Of a stretch of 64,000 bases of DNA, positions 34,622-44,999 are shown in pieces. The notes under the pieces are model-generated. The model was not told the DNA's origin and made no database searches. It saw only the letters and a list, made by a program, of their open reading frames with translations. Source of the stretch: Strobilurus pachycystidiatus (taxonomy: Eukaryota; Basidiomycota; Agaricomycetes; Agaricales; Physalacriaceae); NCBI GenBank assembly GCA_019915135.1, contig JAHLMK010000001.1, forward strand, positions 4,216,001-4,280,000, given 5' to 3'. Made by a program: the position numbers and the translations under genes. Each line of letters opens with the position of its first letter. The stretch's first letter is position 1.

Positions 34622-37400
34622 CTACGCGGACGAAGTCAACCATGGACACGGTGTAGGACCTAGGACGATGCGTCTCCCCATACCACGAAGGAACGTCGCC
34701 CACTCCTGATCCTTCCTGCGCCTCGAAGCGACCGGTTCTAGCTGCTTGCGTGTCGGCGCATGAACAAATATCATCAGCGTGTACTCCGCCATCCCCCGAT
34801 CCTGGGATATCTCTATCTTGTTCTCGCCCACTTCCAAAAACGCAGACAAGTCCACGAAGCCGTTCTCGTCCGTCTGCAACGATGTTAGACGGAAATGCAG
34901 TATTGCCAGTGGACGTAACGTACGAAGGCAGGAGGCGAGAGAGGGTAATCCACAAGTACGCCAGACGTAAACTTGAGTGAGCCAGTGGACGGCCAGGCTG
35001 GGGGCAGTGCACCGAGTGCCTCAACTTGTGTTCCCGTGGCGCTCATCATCTGGCCAACCTCCTCCAATTTGTAGCAGACCATTGAGGCACATAATGATTC
35101 TTCTACCGCACTGAATCGTCCATTAGTATCATTCGAGGGTGAAGATGAGGACGACAAACTCCACGTCTTGGAACCTCCGAGCCCACTGTCGCAAGCGTGC
35201 GTGTTCTTCTTGGCCAATGGTCGTCGTAATTGTATCTGTGGAAGCAGCTGTATCATGACGGAGTTGCTTGAAGTGGAGCACCCTGATGGACTTGTGCCAT
35301 TCATCTATATCGGAAGGTCAATACAAGACCTGATGCGACGCGAGGATTCAGCGCATACCTGCCTCCGGAAGAGCAATTTCCTTGATGGGAATAGGATCCT
35401 CTTCGATACTATCTGTTACCTTCTCGACTTGGACTTGGCGAAGACAATGAGGCAAAAGTCGTACACCCGGAAGACGATGATTTACCTGTAGGTACATACG
35501 ACACAAGAAGCTCAGACGCCAGCTCTTCAAGCTGCTCCTTAGTCGGTTTATGAGAGACAATGGCCCATTCGACATCTGGCACGGGGCGTTCTTGCAATAT
35601 GGTGAACTCATTGCCGCCTTCTTGTAAATAGGGACAGAGATCCACCAATCCATTCGGAGGCTAAAAACAGGAAATCAGCAAGCTTCACTCACATCGTGCT
35701 AACTTACAATCGAAAGAGGAACAGGCTCTCGGAGTAATGCCGTGCTCAAGTGAATGGCGACACTGGATGGCCAAATCGGTTTGATGGTGTGCAGAGGTTG
35801 ATCCAGATCGTGTAGTTTGAAGCAACAGAGCGACAGACACTCTGCATGCAGTATTTTCCTTAGAGAAAGATATCTGCGGTCAGTATCATCGCCAGGCGAT
35901 GCAATTGCGAGCCTTACCCAGAGTCCCGTATGCGCTGTTTCCATATATTGCATACGCGAAATTGTGTCGATGTGAGATGAAGAGTGATTGTACAAGTCTC
36001 TCCTGGAGATGAAACGCGACGTAGGAGCCTTGCCTCTTCCGGAAGGGTGACTGCAGACTCTTGAGGAATCGAATGCCTCAAATCAAACAATACTGACCGT
36101 CAGGATATTCCAACATAACAACTTTGGGAAGAGCGGGAGCAGGGGCAGGTGGCAATAGTTCGCCGTTGTCGGGAGCATCGTCCGACTCGTATGGTGGCGG
36201 GGGTTCCATTTCGACATCTCCATTTTCAGTGGCCGAAGCAGCGTTCACATCCTAGATCCTGATTAAGTTACACTGTATGTTCGTCAACCGGAGAGTACCT
36301 ACAGCGCTAGTTGTCGCGACGGGGCCATCTACATCCATGCCATCTTGATCATCGTGGTCAGATTCGAAGGTCATAAACTCCTCAGCCAGACGGTTCAGGT
36401 CAGCATCCGACGGATGGAATTCTTCTGTACCTCCAATCGGGGCCTCGCTGTTTCCAGGTGGATGCCAATTCACTGCAGTAGAGGCGCCAATGGAAGCGCG
36501 AACGTCACCTGGTTCGGCGGAGTGGTTTCGTAACCGTTCGGGTGATACAGACTGAGGGTGCTGGAGCAGATTGTTATCCTCTGCTTCGTCCTGCTTGATG
36601 ACCTGCTCTTCCATCTTGACTGGCCCATCCGGTTTAGAGGACGAAGAAGCGGGAGTCTCGACTGCTATCTTTTTCTGTTCGTAATCCTGGGCATCAATCA
36701 TGAGAAGCTGTTCGAGTTGGTCGGGGTCGAGCGTCTTCTTCTTCTTCGGCTTTCGAGCCTTCGGGGGACTCAAGGAAGGCGCGGGCACCTGGCTTTGGCC
36801 CAGTTCCCTTGGACCTGGCTCGCTGGGACCTGACTGGGAGGGAGACGAGGCTGCTAGCCATTCACCAACGCCAATGGTTATAAGCACGAATTGAAGGAAC
36901 TCTATGGGGCGCAGGTGGGTTTCAGAGTAACACACACTGAGTCTCGATCGCGCACTTACTTTGGATCTCTGGAGGGTCCTGCCGGTACTGGTCGGTATAT
37001 TTGGCCAGCTTGTGCACTAATAAGCAGTATGAGGTGACCCATGGGTTGTCTTGCACCAAAGATAGGTTCATGGGAGGTCTATCGTCCTTGCCCGGGGATT
37101 TGACGTGTGCGATCGCGTTATTGTACGCTGTCTGCGAGCATAAGAGCACTCTTACTAGCAGATACAATAGCTCAACATACCGCGCATAAATCTAGAATCT
37201 ACGGCGCGTTGAGATGCGCTCCAGAACGAGAGTTTTCAATTCACGTACTACCGGCCGTGCCTGGGCATAATACGCTCGCCGGTTATCTATCCAGTCCGCG
37301 AATCTGCTGGAGAATAATTGGTATTCTGCAAGTTCAGAGCTTTCCAGCTTCTTCTTATATGAGGCAAACTTCGCGGTGTTTTCGTCTGCGGCCGACATGC
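34622..37400 (-). CDS. Protein with two tandem PINIT-like modules and no SP-RING
   Basis: About 700 residues from a dozen exons. The N-terminal region (MSAADENTAKFASYKKKLE ... WVTSYCLLVHKLAKYTDQY ... FLQFVLITIGVGEWLAAS) is helical and unassigned. A Pro/Ser/acidic linker with a basic patch (KARKPKKKKTLDPDQLEQLL) follows. The C-terminal half holds two related modules that share the pattern C-x(2)-C-(F/Y)KL ... P-x-WPS ... PLS ... NG-x-VDL-x(2)-(Y/F)L-x(2)-G-x-N ... QxR ... H-x-PTxxQLE: LVDLCPYLQEGGNEFTILQE in the first and GFVDLSAFLEVGENKIEISQ in the second. This resembles the PINIT domain of SUMO E3 ligases of the Siz/PIAS class, which helps position SUMO substrates. No SAP or SP-RING follows. 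Identification as PINIT is by pattern only. Some exon joins between the modules are inferred; one exon (37181-37198) is 18 nt. Confidence 0.6.
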
Positions 37401-37712
37401 TTAAGATGGTGGGGGAGAGAAGGAAATGTAGGCAGCGGGCCGAGTCCCGACGCCGACTGATGGCCGCAAGCTGACCAGGGTCGGCGACAAAAGGTGGTTG
37501 TGCTTTTCCCCGCCATCGCCAGCCCCGCGGTATACAATGAGCGCTCATACCAGCCACTGTATTCGACTATAAATCAAGCCAAACCGACGACAAGTGGCTC
37601 TGCCCCTTGGCCTTGTTCCGCGTTGACTTATCCCGCACTGCCCCCATCTTGTTATCACATACCACGCTCAACTCGCCCTGTTCTGAGTTCTCACTCTGCA
37701 TCTGTCCACCCA
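37401..37712. promoter_or_regulatory. Bidirectional promoter region, PINIT-like gene / PDE1
   Basis: 312 bp separate two divergent start codons. It must hold both promoters; I do not see a clear TATA box for either. Confidence 0.4.
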
Positions 37713-38960
37713 TGTCCACCTTCGATATGGTTGTTGTCGGCGCGGGTGGGGGTCCAGACGAAACCGATTTATCCGCGTACGCTGTCCGTGATTCTGCCCA
37801 CGCGAGCACTAACGACACCCACTTACCAGATATCTATTCAAGCCATCAGACGCGGACTGGAGCGACGGCATCGTTGCACTGGAGGCTGGTAGGGTCAAAT
37901 TCTGCGACAATGTAGCCTTCTCATCTGTCCCAGGCTCCGGTCAAGGCGCTCTCCGTCGTATACTAACATCCCACCCTGACCTTTTCGGTGACACACATCC
38001 TACAGTTGCAGACATATACTCCTGGGTCCAGTGCGTGTCTGTCGACCTTGTCCACACAGCCATCTCACTCTCCGCCGCAGCTGTTTTGTTCTCAGTCACG
38101 CCCACCTCGACCACATAAACAGTCTGGTCATTTCCGCTGGATCCAATCTCGGTCCACGCAAAACCATTTTCGCCTCCAAACCGGTCCTTGACGCGTTGAG
38201 CACACACGTCTTCCAGGGTACTGTATGGCCCGACCTCGGTAGCGACATCGAAAACGACGACATCCACAAATACCTCTACCGAGAGTGCGTCGCTCCCCAA
38301 GTCTCCGTCTCCCTCCTCACCCCATTCCTACAGGTTTCCTCCCCTCAAATATCAACCTGTCCTACCCGACGTCTCTATTCGCAGGGTGGCAGTCAGTCAT
38401 GGCAGCTCCGAGTCTTCTGCCTTCTTCGCGCGACATGATCCCTCTGGAAAAGAATTTCTGTTCTTCGGGGACGTCGAACCCGACTCCCTCGCTGCGAAAC
38501 CCCGCAACATTAATGTTTGGGCCACAGCTGCGTCCATGATTCCGGACAAACTCTCGACCATATTCATCGAGTGCTCGTTCCCCTCTGGACGACAAGACGA
38601 CCAGTTATTCGGTCATCTGAGCCCCGAACATCTCGTGCATGAATTGACAACCCTTGCAGAGGAAGTTGTCAAGACGCGTTCGGTCTCCCGGCCGCCTCGT
38701 AAGAAGCGTCGCAAGAATGTTGTCGCTCCTGATGCACTCAGAGGAGTCTTGAGCGGCCTGAAGATTGTCATCATACATTGCAAGGATGATATGAACCTTC
38801 CGCGCCATCCCAGAGATACTATATTGGCCCAGGTCAAAACTCTTGTTGAAGAAAGAGGATTTGGTCTCGAAGTCATCGCCGCTGAGCAGGGCATGCTTAT
38901 AAGTGAGTCCTTCCACTTTCACTCTCAGCCTTGTCGATTGAATGTTCCCTAGCTTTATAG
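37713..38960 (+). CDS. PDE1: 3',5'-cyclic-nucleotide phosphodiesterase, class II (PDE1 type)
   Basis: Low-affinity class II enzymes hydrolyse cAMP to AMP and tune the PKA pathway in fungi. The metallo-beta-lactamase-like metal site is visible as VLSHAHLDHINSLVISAG. Other family blocks are MSTFDMVVVGAGGGPDE at the N terminus, GSGQGALRR, ASKPVLDALSTHVFQG, VAVSHGSSESSAFF, EFLFFGDVEPDS and FIECSFPSGRQDDQLFGHLS. Six exons and about 330 residues, the usual size. The last splice is ambiguous: reading through gives a stop at 38952, while a final 50-bp intron gives a short end MLITL with a stop at 38960; the second looks more like family C termini. A basic insert (RPPRKKRRKNV) could act as a nuclear-type signal. 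Confidence 0.9.
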
Positions 38961-40503
38961 CGATTGAACTTTCTTGTCTCGTTGTTGTATAATAGTCTGT
39001 GTCCCTCCCTTGATGTAGCAGTAGTTCTCAAACACCCACGAACATTCACGATACCCTCATGTAGTACCCAGATGTAGAGAGATAGAATATATATGTGTGT
39101 ACTGATTCCACCAGTATGTAACTCACCTTCCTTGCTCCCCAACACATCTCACACCTAGCGTACTCGGGGTCGGCAAAAGTGACCGATCACCACCCACTTT
39201 AGACCAGCTCTCGAGAACTCCCAGACGTATACAGGTCCTTACCCTAAGATTTGGTGGAAGTTGTGACCGTATGGATAATTTAAGGCAAGAAACTTTGCTG
39301 CCATTAGTTGGCATTCTAGCTGTACAACAACAAAACTTTGCAGAGGTGATCGCTGACTTTTGCCGACCCCGAGTAGTACTCTCGCTGCACATGGATTGTA
39401 CCTCCGACAGTCAAGGCTGGCGCAGTGGACGAGTTGATAACTTCCGCGTCGCCTGACCGTTGAGCAATGCTCAGCGGCCCGTACTCGAAGTTGTGTCTCG
39501 TCGTCGGCCCGAAGCGTCGGGAAATTTCCGTTTCGGGTTAATCCGAACTCCTCTTCATCTTCCCTCTGCAAGGTCTCTCACTTCTCAACTCAAATGCTCG
39601 TCCGTCCCTCTGTAAGCACAGAGAACTGGCTACATCACGCCAGTCATCACAGCGACTGGGGTTTGGGCTGAGTCCCTTCGACGTGCACTGCTGTGGCGCA
39701 AATGTGACGGCTTATAGAGGCAGTGTTTGACGGTAAGCAAATGCAACCTGAGGTGTGCCGCACCTTCTGATTGCTAGACAGGTGTTGCAGCAGGATTCCG
39801 GACTAGTTGGCGAAATTCGGAGCCTTGATCAACTGTTGATCGGGTTCCTTTAACTGTTGAACTGCCCACCGACTCTGCTCTAGTTTGATCTTGCAGACTA
39901 AATCTTAGGCGGAATGGCTCAAGGCCAGAATCACCGCCTGTCTAGCGTGTCGCTGCGAGGCCTGGAGTCGGTCAGTCCCGCCACATTCTGGAAGGCTCTC
40001 ATTCCTACTTCGGCCTATTCCCCTAATCGATTGAGTCTCCGATGATGGCCTTGTTCTCAATCGGCTCGGAACCCCCTCGTCAGTCGAGCTGACAGAACAA
40101 TGGCCAACTGGTATGCCTCGAAGTCCATGCAATTGAGAAGCGGGAAAAAACGTCAGGTAGATGAAGATCCGAAGCGTATGATCCTTATCCTGATTCTCTT
40201 ATGATTCCCTTGCGATTCCAGATAAGATCATAGACCTCGTCCTATTATCACTTGCGCCTACCCTTGCCCTGCATGCAACCCCGGAAAGGTGTGATATCAC
40301 ACGTTCAGTCCTCTTTGGGAAGGGGAACCCTGATGACACACCCCTTCAGCACTTTCACATCCTACACGATGTGCTATTAGCGAAGGGCGTACCCCCCGCA
40401 CGACGTGCGCGCCCTCTGAAATGCCGGGGATGACGAGAACTATAAAGCCTGGGCATGACGCCGGCTGTCACTCAGTCTCTTGCCTTTTTCCCCCGCCCCC
40501 CAA
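38961..40503. other. Long upstream region of the HMG-box gene
   Basis: 1.5 kb without a supported gene, the longest such stretch in the window. It contains a perfect 15-nt palindrome-like element at 39827-39841 (GATCAAC-T-GTTGATC). Open frames on either strand have no recognisable sequence. It could hold the regulatory region and long 5' UTR of the downstream transcription-factor gene. Confidence 0.45.
40441..40447 (+). promoter_or_regulatory. TATA box of the HMG-box gene
   Basis: The sequence tataaag lies 63 bp upstream of the start codon at 40504 and is followed by a pyrimidine-rich leader (ctttttcccccgcccccc), a common layout for fungal promoters. Confidence 0.5.
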
Positions 40504-41580
40504 ATGCCTCGCAAAGCTCCTCCCTCCTCTCGCTTGGCCTCCTGTAAGTGGTCTCTGTCAGCTCCTACCTGCTTTGTGCTGACGCGTACTCTCCGCTAGC
40601 TGGCAAGCAGCCATACACCGTGAACCAGTTTGCAGTCGAGAAGCCCGTCGAGTTCACCTTTACCTTCGCGCCTCCCATCACTCCCGGCTTGTCGCCCGCC
40701 AGCTCTGCAGGGTCCTCTCCCGCCCTCGCCAACTCCTCCCCTCTCCCAAAGTCCCGGGCCGGCCACGTCCCCCGTCCGCCCAACCCCTTCATCCTCTTCC
40801 GCTCCAACCTCATATCCAAAGAGGCGAAAAGCATCGGCGCCCGGGACTTCCGCCACATCTCCCGCATCGCCGGGCACCTGTGGCGCAACCTCCCCGAGGA
40901 CGAAAAGAAGGTCTTCCAGGCCCGAGCCGACCAGCTCAAGCGCGAGCACAGCGCGATGTACCCGGACTACAACTTCCGCCCGGAGAAGCGCGAGAAGCGG
41001 AAGCGGAATGTGAGCGGGAACGGCCCGGAGCGCTTGACGTGGTGCGCGACGGTGGCGGACCTCGTGAAGAATGGGCTGTCGGGCGATGATTTGGCGAAGG
41101 CGGTGGCCGATTTGCCTTCGCCTAGCGGCGAAGAGCGCCCCAAGAAGAGGCGCAGGGCGCCGAAGAAGGCAGAAGTGGTCGTGGCCAACGTGACTCCCTC
41201 GCCGACCAGCAGCACTACCACTCTTGACGATCGCTCCTCGATCGAACCCTTCACCAGCCCTCTCCTGCCTGAGACTCAGTTCAACGTGCGTTACACTTAC
41301 TCTTCTCCCTTTCATTCCTGACATGCTAATGAATCAATGACAGTCTGTCCTACAGTATGACATGTCTTCCTTGGACAACTCGTACATTTCGTACGACAAA
41401 ATTCCCTACAACGAGGGCGCACTGTGGACGCAACCGTCCATGAACCCGTTCCCCGACTACCCTCCCGTGAACACCTATGATACGTCAGGTTATTATATAC
41501 CTGACTACGAAAACCAAATCGCGCCTTACGGGTCCTATGATAACTCTTGGGAAACCTCTGCCTGGTCCCCGGCCTGCTAG
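40504..41580 (+). CDS. HMG-box transcription factor (MATA-HMG type)
   Basis: Three exons give about 320 residues. The DNA-binding HMG box starts at HVPRPPNPFILFRSNLI and runs through FRHISRIAGHLWRNLPEDEK, VFQARADQLKREHSAMYPDY to NFRPEKREKRKR. The opening RPPNPFILFR is typical of the MATA_HMG group, which includes mating-type and sexual-development regulators. A Ser/Pro-rich activation-like region precedes it, a basic stretch (EERPKKRRRAPKKAE) follows, and the C terminus is Tyr/Pro/Asn-rich (SYISYDKIPYNEG, SGYYIPDYENQ). The first exon encodes only MPRKAPPSSRLAS; the intron after it uses gtaagt. It is nuclear. It is not near recognisable pheromone or receptor genes, so a role as mating-type gene itself is not shown. 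Confidence 0.88.
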
Positions 41581-41841
41581 GCGACTCAATATCTTTATTA
41601 GATAATATTTACCTTGCTTTCGTTGTCTAGCCTTTACGCTGCTTGTTCTCTTCTTTTCATCGTACTTGCATTGCTTCCTTACGCTTATTTTACCGATTAT
41701 AAACAACTGTACCAACACCACGATTATGAAAAAAACTGCCAATATTGGAATGATCAAAACCTGAAGAGAAAGAAAACTCGTTTGGAGGAATATCCGTGCA
41801 ATGAAAAAAAAGTTGGTATGTTGTATGCTGTATGATGCTAA

Positions 41842-43441
41842 TTAAACTGTGTCCAGCCACCTTCCAATGTCCCCCCAAACCTCGTCTTTGATTTTGTCAT
41901 CCCACCAACCAGGCGGGATCATCAACACATCATGTACGGCATCCTTCACCCAGCGCGTCTCCAGGTTGACACCATCTCTCGTCATCGCTCTCGCCAGATT
42001 GCCAACCTCGATAGTCAGCCTCTCCGCGTCGCCACACACGATCATGCTTTTCGGGAATTCAGCAAACAATCCAACGAGTTCCGGACGCAAGCTCGGAGGA
42101 AGCTCGCTAATGGGCGTCCCGGGATCGATGCCCAACTGCTGGAGCGTAGGACCAGGCCCGTCTTGACCGCCGTCATACAGGTCAACATCATGCCCCCATC
42201 GTCTCAGGACTTTGGGACTGGCGGGGCTGACATACTCAGAGTGGATGATCTCCTCCAGCCGGCGGGTTTCCTCCTCGACTTCGGCCTGTATTTCTTCGTC
42301 TTCGTCTGTGGGAGCAAAGCCCGCCTCGCGCTTGTGTCTCCGACGGAATTTGGAGAAGACCTTCAGGTAGCCCTCCATTTGGTCGGAGCCGTCTCGCTTC
42401 AGCGGCATCCAACCGACGTTCTTGGGTCGGTGCTTGAAGCCGAGGAAGGTACGTTGGAGAAGAGCGCGAGGCTCCGGGGTATCGGTGAGATAGTCGGTGT
42501 CGGCGTGAGGGCGCGCGACGTATGCGGAGGGTACATCAGGGAATGCGTGGGCTGCAATAAGTCATGAGTAAATGGGCACAGAAAGTGAAGGATACGCGAT
42601 CGTACATGTATCACAAGACGGTGATAGGAGCAGTAATCCCGCAGGCGGGGTGAGCTTCTGGTTGTCACGTATCCAGCGCGCAAGAGCGAGAACCAAGTTA
42701 CCGCCCGAACTGTCGCCAATCAAAACGATTTTTGCGTTGGGTCTCGTCTTGAGGACGTGCGCGTAGACAGACGCGCCGTCGATGATTACAGCGGGGAAAG
42801 GGGCATGTTGCAAGAGTCTGTATTCGACACTGTAGATTTCGGAGAACTTGCCGTCCTTCATGAGTCGGCGCGGAATGTTTGATGTCCGCGAGTTCTCGTG
42901 GGCAGACATCTGGCAATAACCGCCGCCGTGCATAAAGATTCCGACGATTGGGGCTGAGTTATAACAGTCGTTAGAGGCGTCACGGTGCATACTCAATGGG
43001 AGAAGTACCATCGTCATGATATACTGGAGGAACCTTGGGCCAGATGAACACTCCGACCTTTTTGAACGGGACGGCCTCGACGTCGACAATGACCCCCTCT
43101 CTCAAAGACTCGTCCAATGGAGGTGCCCACTCAAAGCGCGTTTCTTTGAGAGTAGCCTGATCAGGCTCGGACTCTGGGTCTCGTGTGCTGAAGGTGACAC
43201 CCGCGACCTCGACGACCTTGTAGATCCGGCGAGTGAAGTTGACGTAGACGATTTGCTTCAGCCCCCAGCTGGAGCGCGGCCGGTGTTTGCGCGGAAGGAC
43301 GGCATAGTAGGCTACCCAGTATGGGACGAGAAAGACGGTCGTGAAGAGACGCTGGAAGACATAGATGGCTTTGAGCGGCTCTTTCGCGAGTGGAAGGTGC
43401 TCGAAGTGTGCATACGGATGGGATGTTTTGTCATAGATCAT
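41842..43441 (-). CDS. HSL-type alpha/beta-hydrolase (steryl acetyl hydrolase-like)
   Basis: About 480 residues in three to four exons. The N-terminal region has one hydrophobic segment (LFTTVFLVPYWVAYYAVLP) that probably anchors it to a membrane. The oxyanion motif HGGGYCQMS and nucleophile elbow IGDSSGGNLVLALARW are those of hormone-sensitive-lipase-type esterases; the acid and His of the triad are probably in IVCGDAERL and VKDAVHDVLMIPP. An acidic insert (TDEDEEIQAEVEEETRRLEE) separates the halves. It is divergent from the DUF2156 gene with 226 bp between the start codons. In ascomycetes, a hydrolase (ErdH) removes the aspartate that the DUF2156 enzyme ErdS attaches to ergosterol; this neighbour could be such a partner, but I infer that only from position and fold. 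Confidence 0.85.
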
Positions 43442-43667
43442 AGTTTGTGCCAGAAGAATGCGCGGCCGCCTTTTGTGAAGCTTAGCGGCAGCGCATGACA
43501 CCGTGTTGGAGAATGCGGAGCGCTGCTGCTTGAAGCTCTGTGATGCCAGAGTGACATCATTGCGTCGCGGACCCACTAATCTCAGCATCGACCGTCATCG
43601 CGACCGTGTATTCAGCTGACTATATATACCGCTGCCTAAATTACTCTCTCACCACCCAACTGCCACC
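43442..43667. promoter_or_regulatory. Bidirectional promoter, hydrolase / DUF2156
   Basis: 226 bp between two divergent start codons. A TATA run (tatatata, 43621-43628) lies about 40 bp upstream of the DUF2156 start. Such a short shared promoter could co-regulate the pair. Confidence 0.5.
43621..43628 (+). promoter_or_regulatory. TATA box of the DUF2156 gene
   Basis: The run tatatata lies about 40 bp upstream of the start codon at 43668. Confidence 0.5.
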
Positions 43668-44906
43668 ATGTCCCTCAATAGCACACCAGCCAACTCCTCC
43701 ACAAGCCTCGGCTCCAACATGTACCTGCAGTCCGACGACAGCAGCGCGTCCGGCATCGCTGCGACCGGCCAGCCAGCCTTTGACAAATCCTCCATCGCCG
43801 GGCTCGTCGCACAATACGGCTCCGCCAGCGCCACGGCATGGCTCGAGTTCGACCGCTATCACATATGGCAGGCCCAACCCAACCAGATCCCCGAATCCTC
43901 CTTCCCACCCATCCAGGGCTACATGACCCGCAAACAGTTTGTCTTCGCCTGGGGGAACCCTCTCGTTTCCGACGCATCTGCCCTGGCGCCGACTGCGCGT
44001 GCCTTCACTGCTTGGGTAGAGGGCGAAGGCCTTCACCCTGTGTGGTGTTGCACCGACGAACCGCTCGAGAAGGTTCTCGCCGAGCTAACCTGGAGCACCG
44101 TAGAATGCATCTACGAGGAAGTTCTCGATCCAGATCACGTTCTAGAATTGACCGCGCCAGAGGCCAAGGGGCACGAAGGTGCAAAGGTCGTGAAGGACTT
44201 GAAGAAGAACCTGCGCCGCGCTGAGAAAGCCGGCGTCCATGTCGTGGAAGTCACCGGGCAGTGGACCCCAGAGATGCGTGATCAAATCGACAAAGGTGTC
44301 CAGGCATGGAAGGATAACCGCAACGGTGTCCAAATCGCGTCGGTAAGTGACTCGTTTCGTGGAATCAGCGCCCACGGACTAACGTGTTGACAGACTACGT
44401 TCAGCGTCTTTACCGACGAGGAACATCGCCGATACTGGGTCGCCAAGCACGAGGACTCTATCGTCGGGATCCTCATCCTCACGCCCGCGGGTGAAACGTC
44501 TTACCTTATCAAGAACTGCGCCTCCTTCCCCGACGCTCCTCGAGGGACCTCGGAAACGCTCATACACACCGCCCTGGAGCACATACGCGAGGAGGAGAAG
44601 CAACGCGGTGTCTCTATCACAGTCACATTCGGGATCACGGCGTCCGACAAAGTGAAGCCCGTCGACAACCTCTCCGGCTGGAAGATCACGTCTCTGAGCA
44701 AGGTCTACCATTCCGTCACGTCCAGTGCGGGCCTCTTGAAGCGAGGCGACTTCAGGGTAAGTCGTCATTCCCAATTCTCGGCTCTTTGGTTGACATTATG
44801 ACAGGCGAAGTTCGATTCTGGCAAAGAGCCGATGTACGTCTGCTACCCCGAAGACGGTTTCGGCATAGATGGCATTCGCTCGCTCATCAAGGTCCTGAAG
44901 AAATAG
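43668..44906 (+). CDS. Free-standing DUF2156 (aminoacyl-tRNA transferase-like) protein
   Basis: Exons 43668-44342, 44394-44756 and 44805-44906 give 379 residues. The sequence has the double GNAT fold features of DUF2156/LPG-synthetase C-terminal proteins: FAWGNPLVSDASALAPTARA, then LRRAEKAGVHVVEVTGQW followed by KGVQAWKDNRNG, and the second half VFTDEEHRRYWVAKHEDSIV, ILTPAGETSYLIKNCASFP, VTFGITASDKVKPVDNLSGW and KFDSGKEPMYVCYPEDGFG. Members use charged tRNA as amino-acid donor to modify lipids. In fungi they include ErdS (DUF2156 fused to AspRS, makes ergosteryl-aspartate) and the free-standing ErgS (ergosteryl-glycine). No AspRS domain is fused here. The substrate in this organism is unknown. 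The 3' end is convergent with MCD4, 93 bp away. Confidence 0.85.
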
Positions 44907-44999
44907 ATCTCAGAAGATGAACCTTGTAATCCCTTGGACTTGTACCTTAACCTGTACCACTCCCTTGATCCTTCACAGCATTTATGTAGTTTTAAACAT

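Noticed and set aside
39239..39571. 110-codon minus-strand frame upstream of the HMG-box gene
   Set aside because: No recognisable sequence and no splice continuation on either side.
40596..41324. 242-codon open frame on the minus strand
   Set aside because: It lies exactly opposite the HMG-box exon and arises from GC-rich codon use; its translation is Arg/Ala/Gly-rich without any motif.
41932..42567. 211-codon plus-strand frame
   Set aside because: Antisense to the HSL-type hydrolase, whose motifs prove the minus-strand frame.
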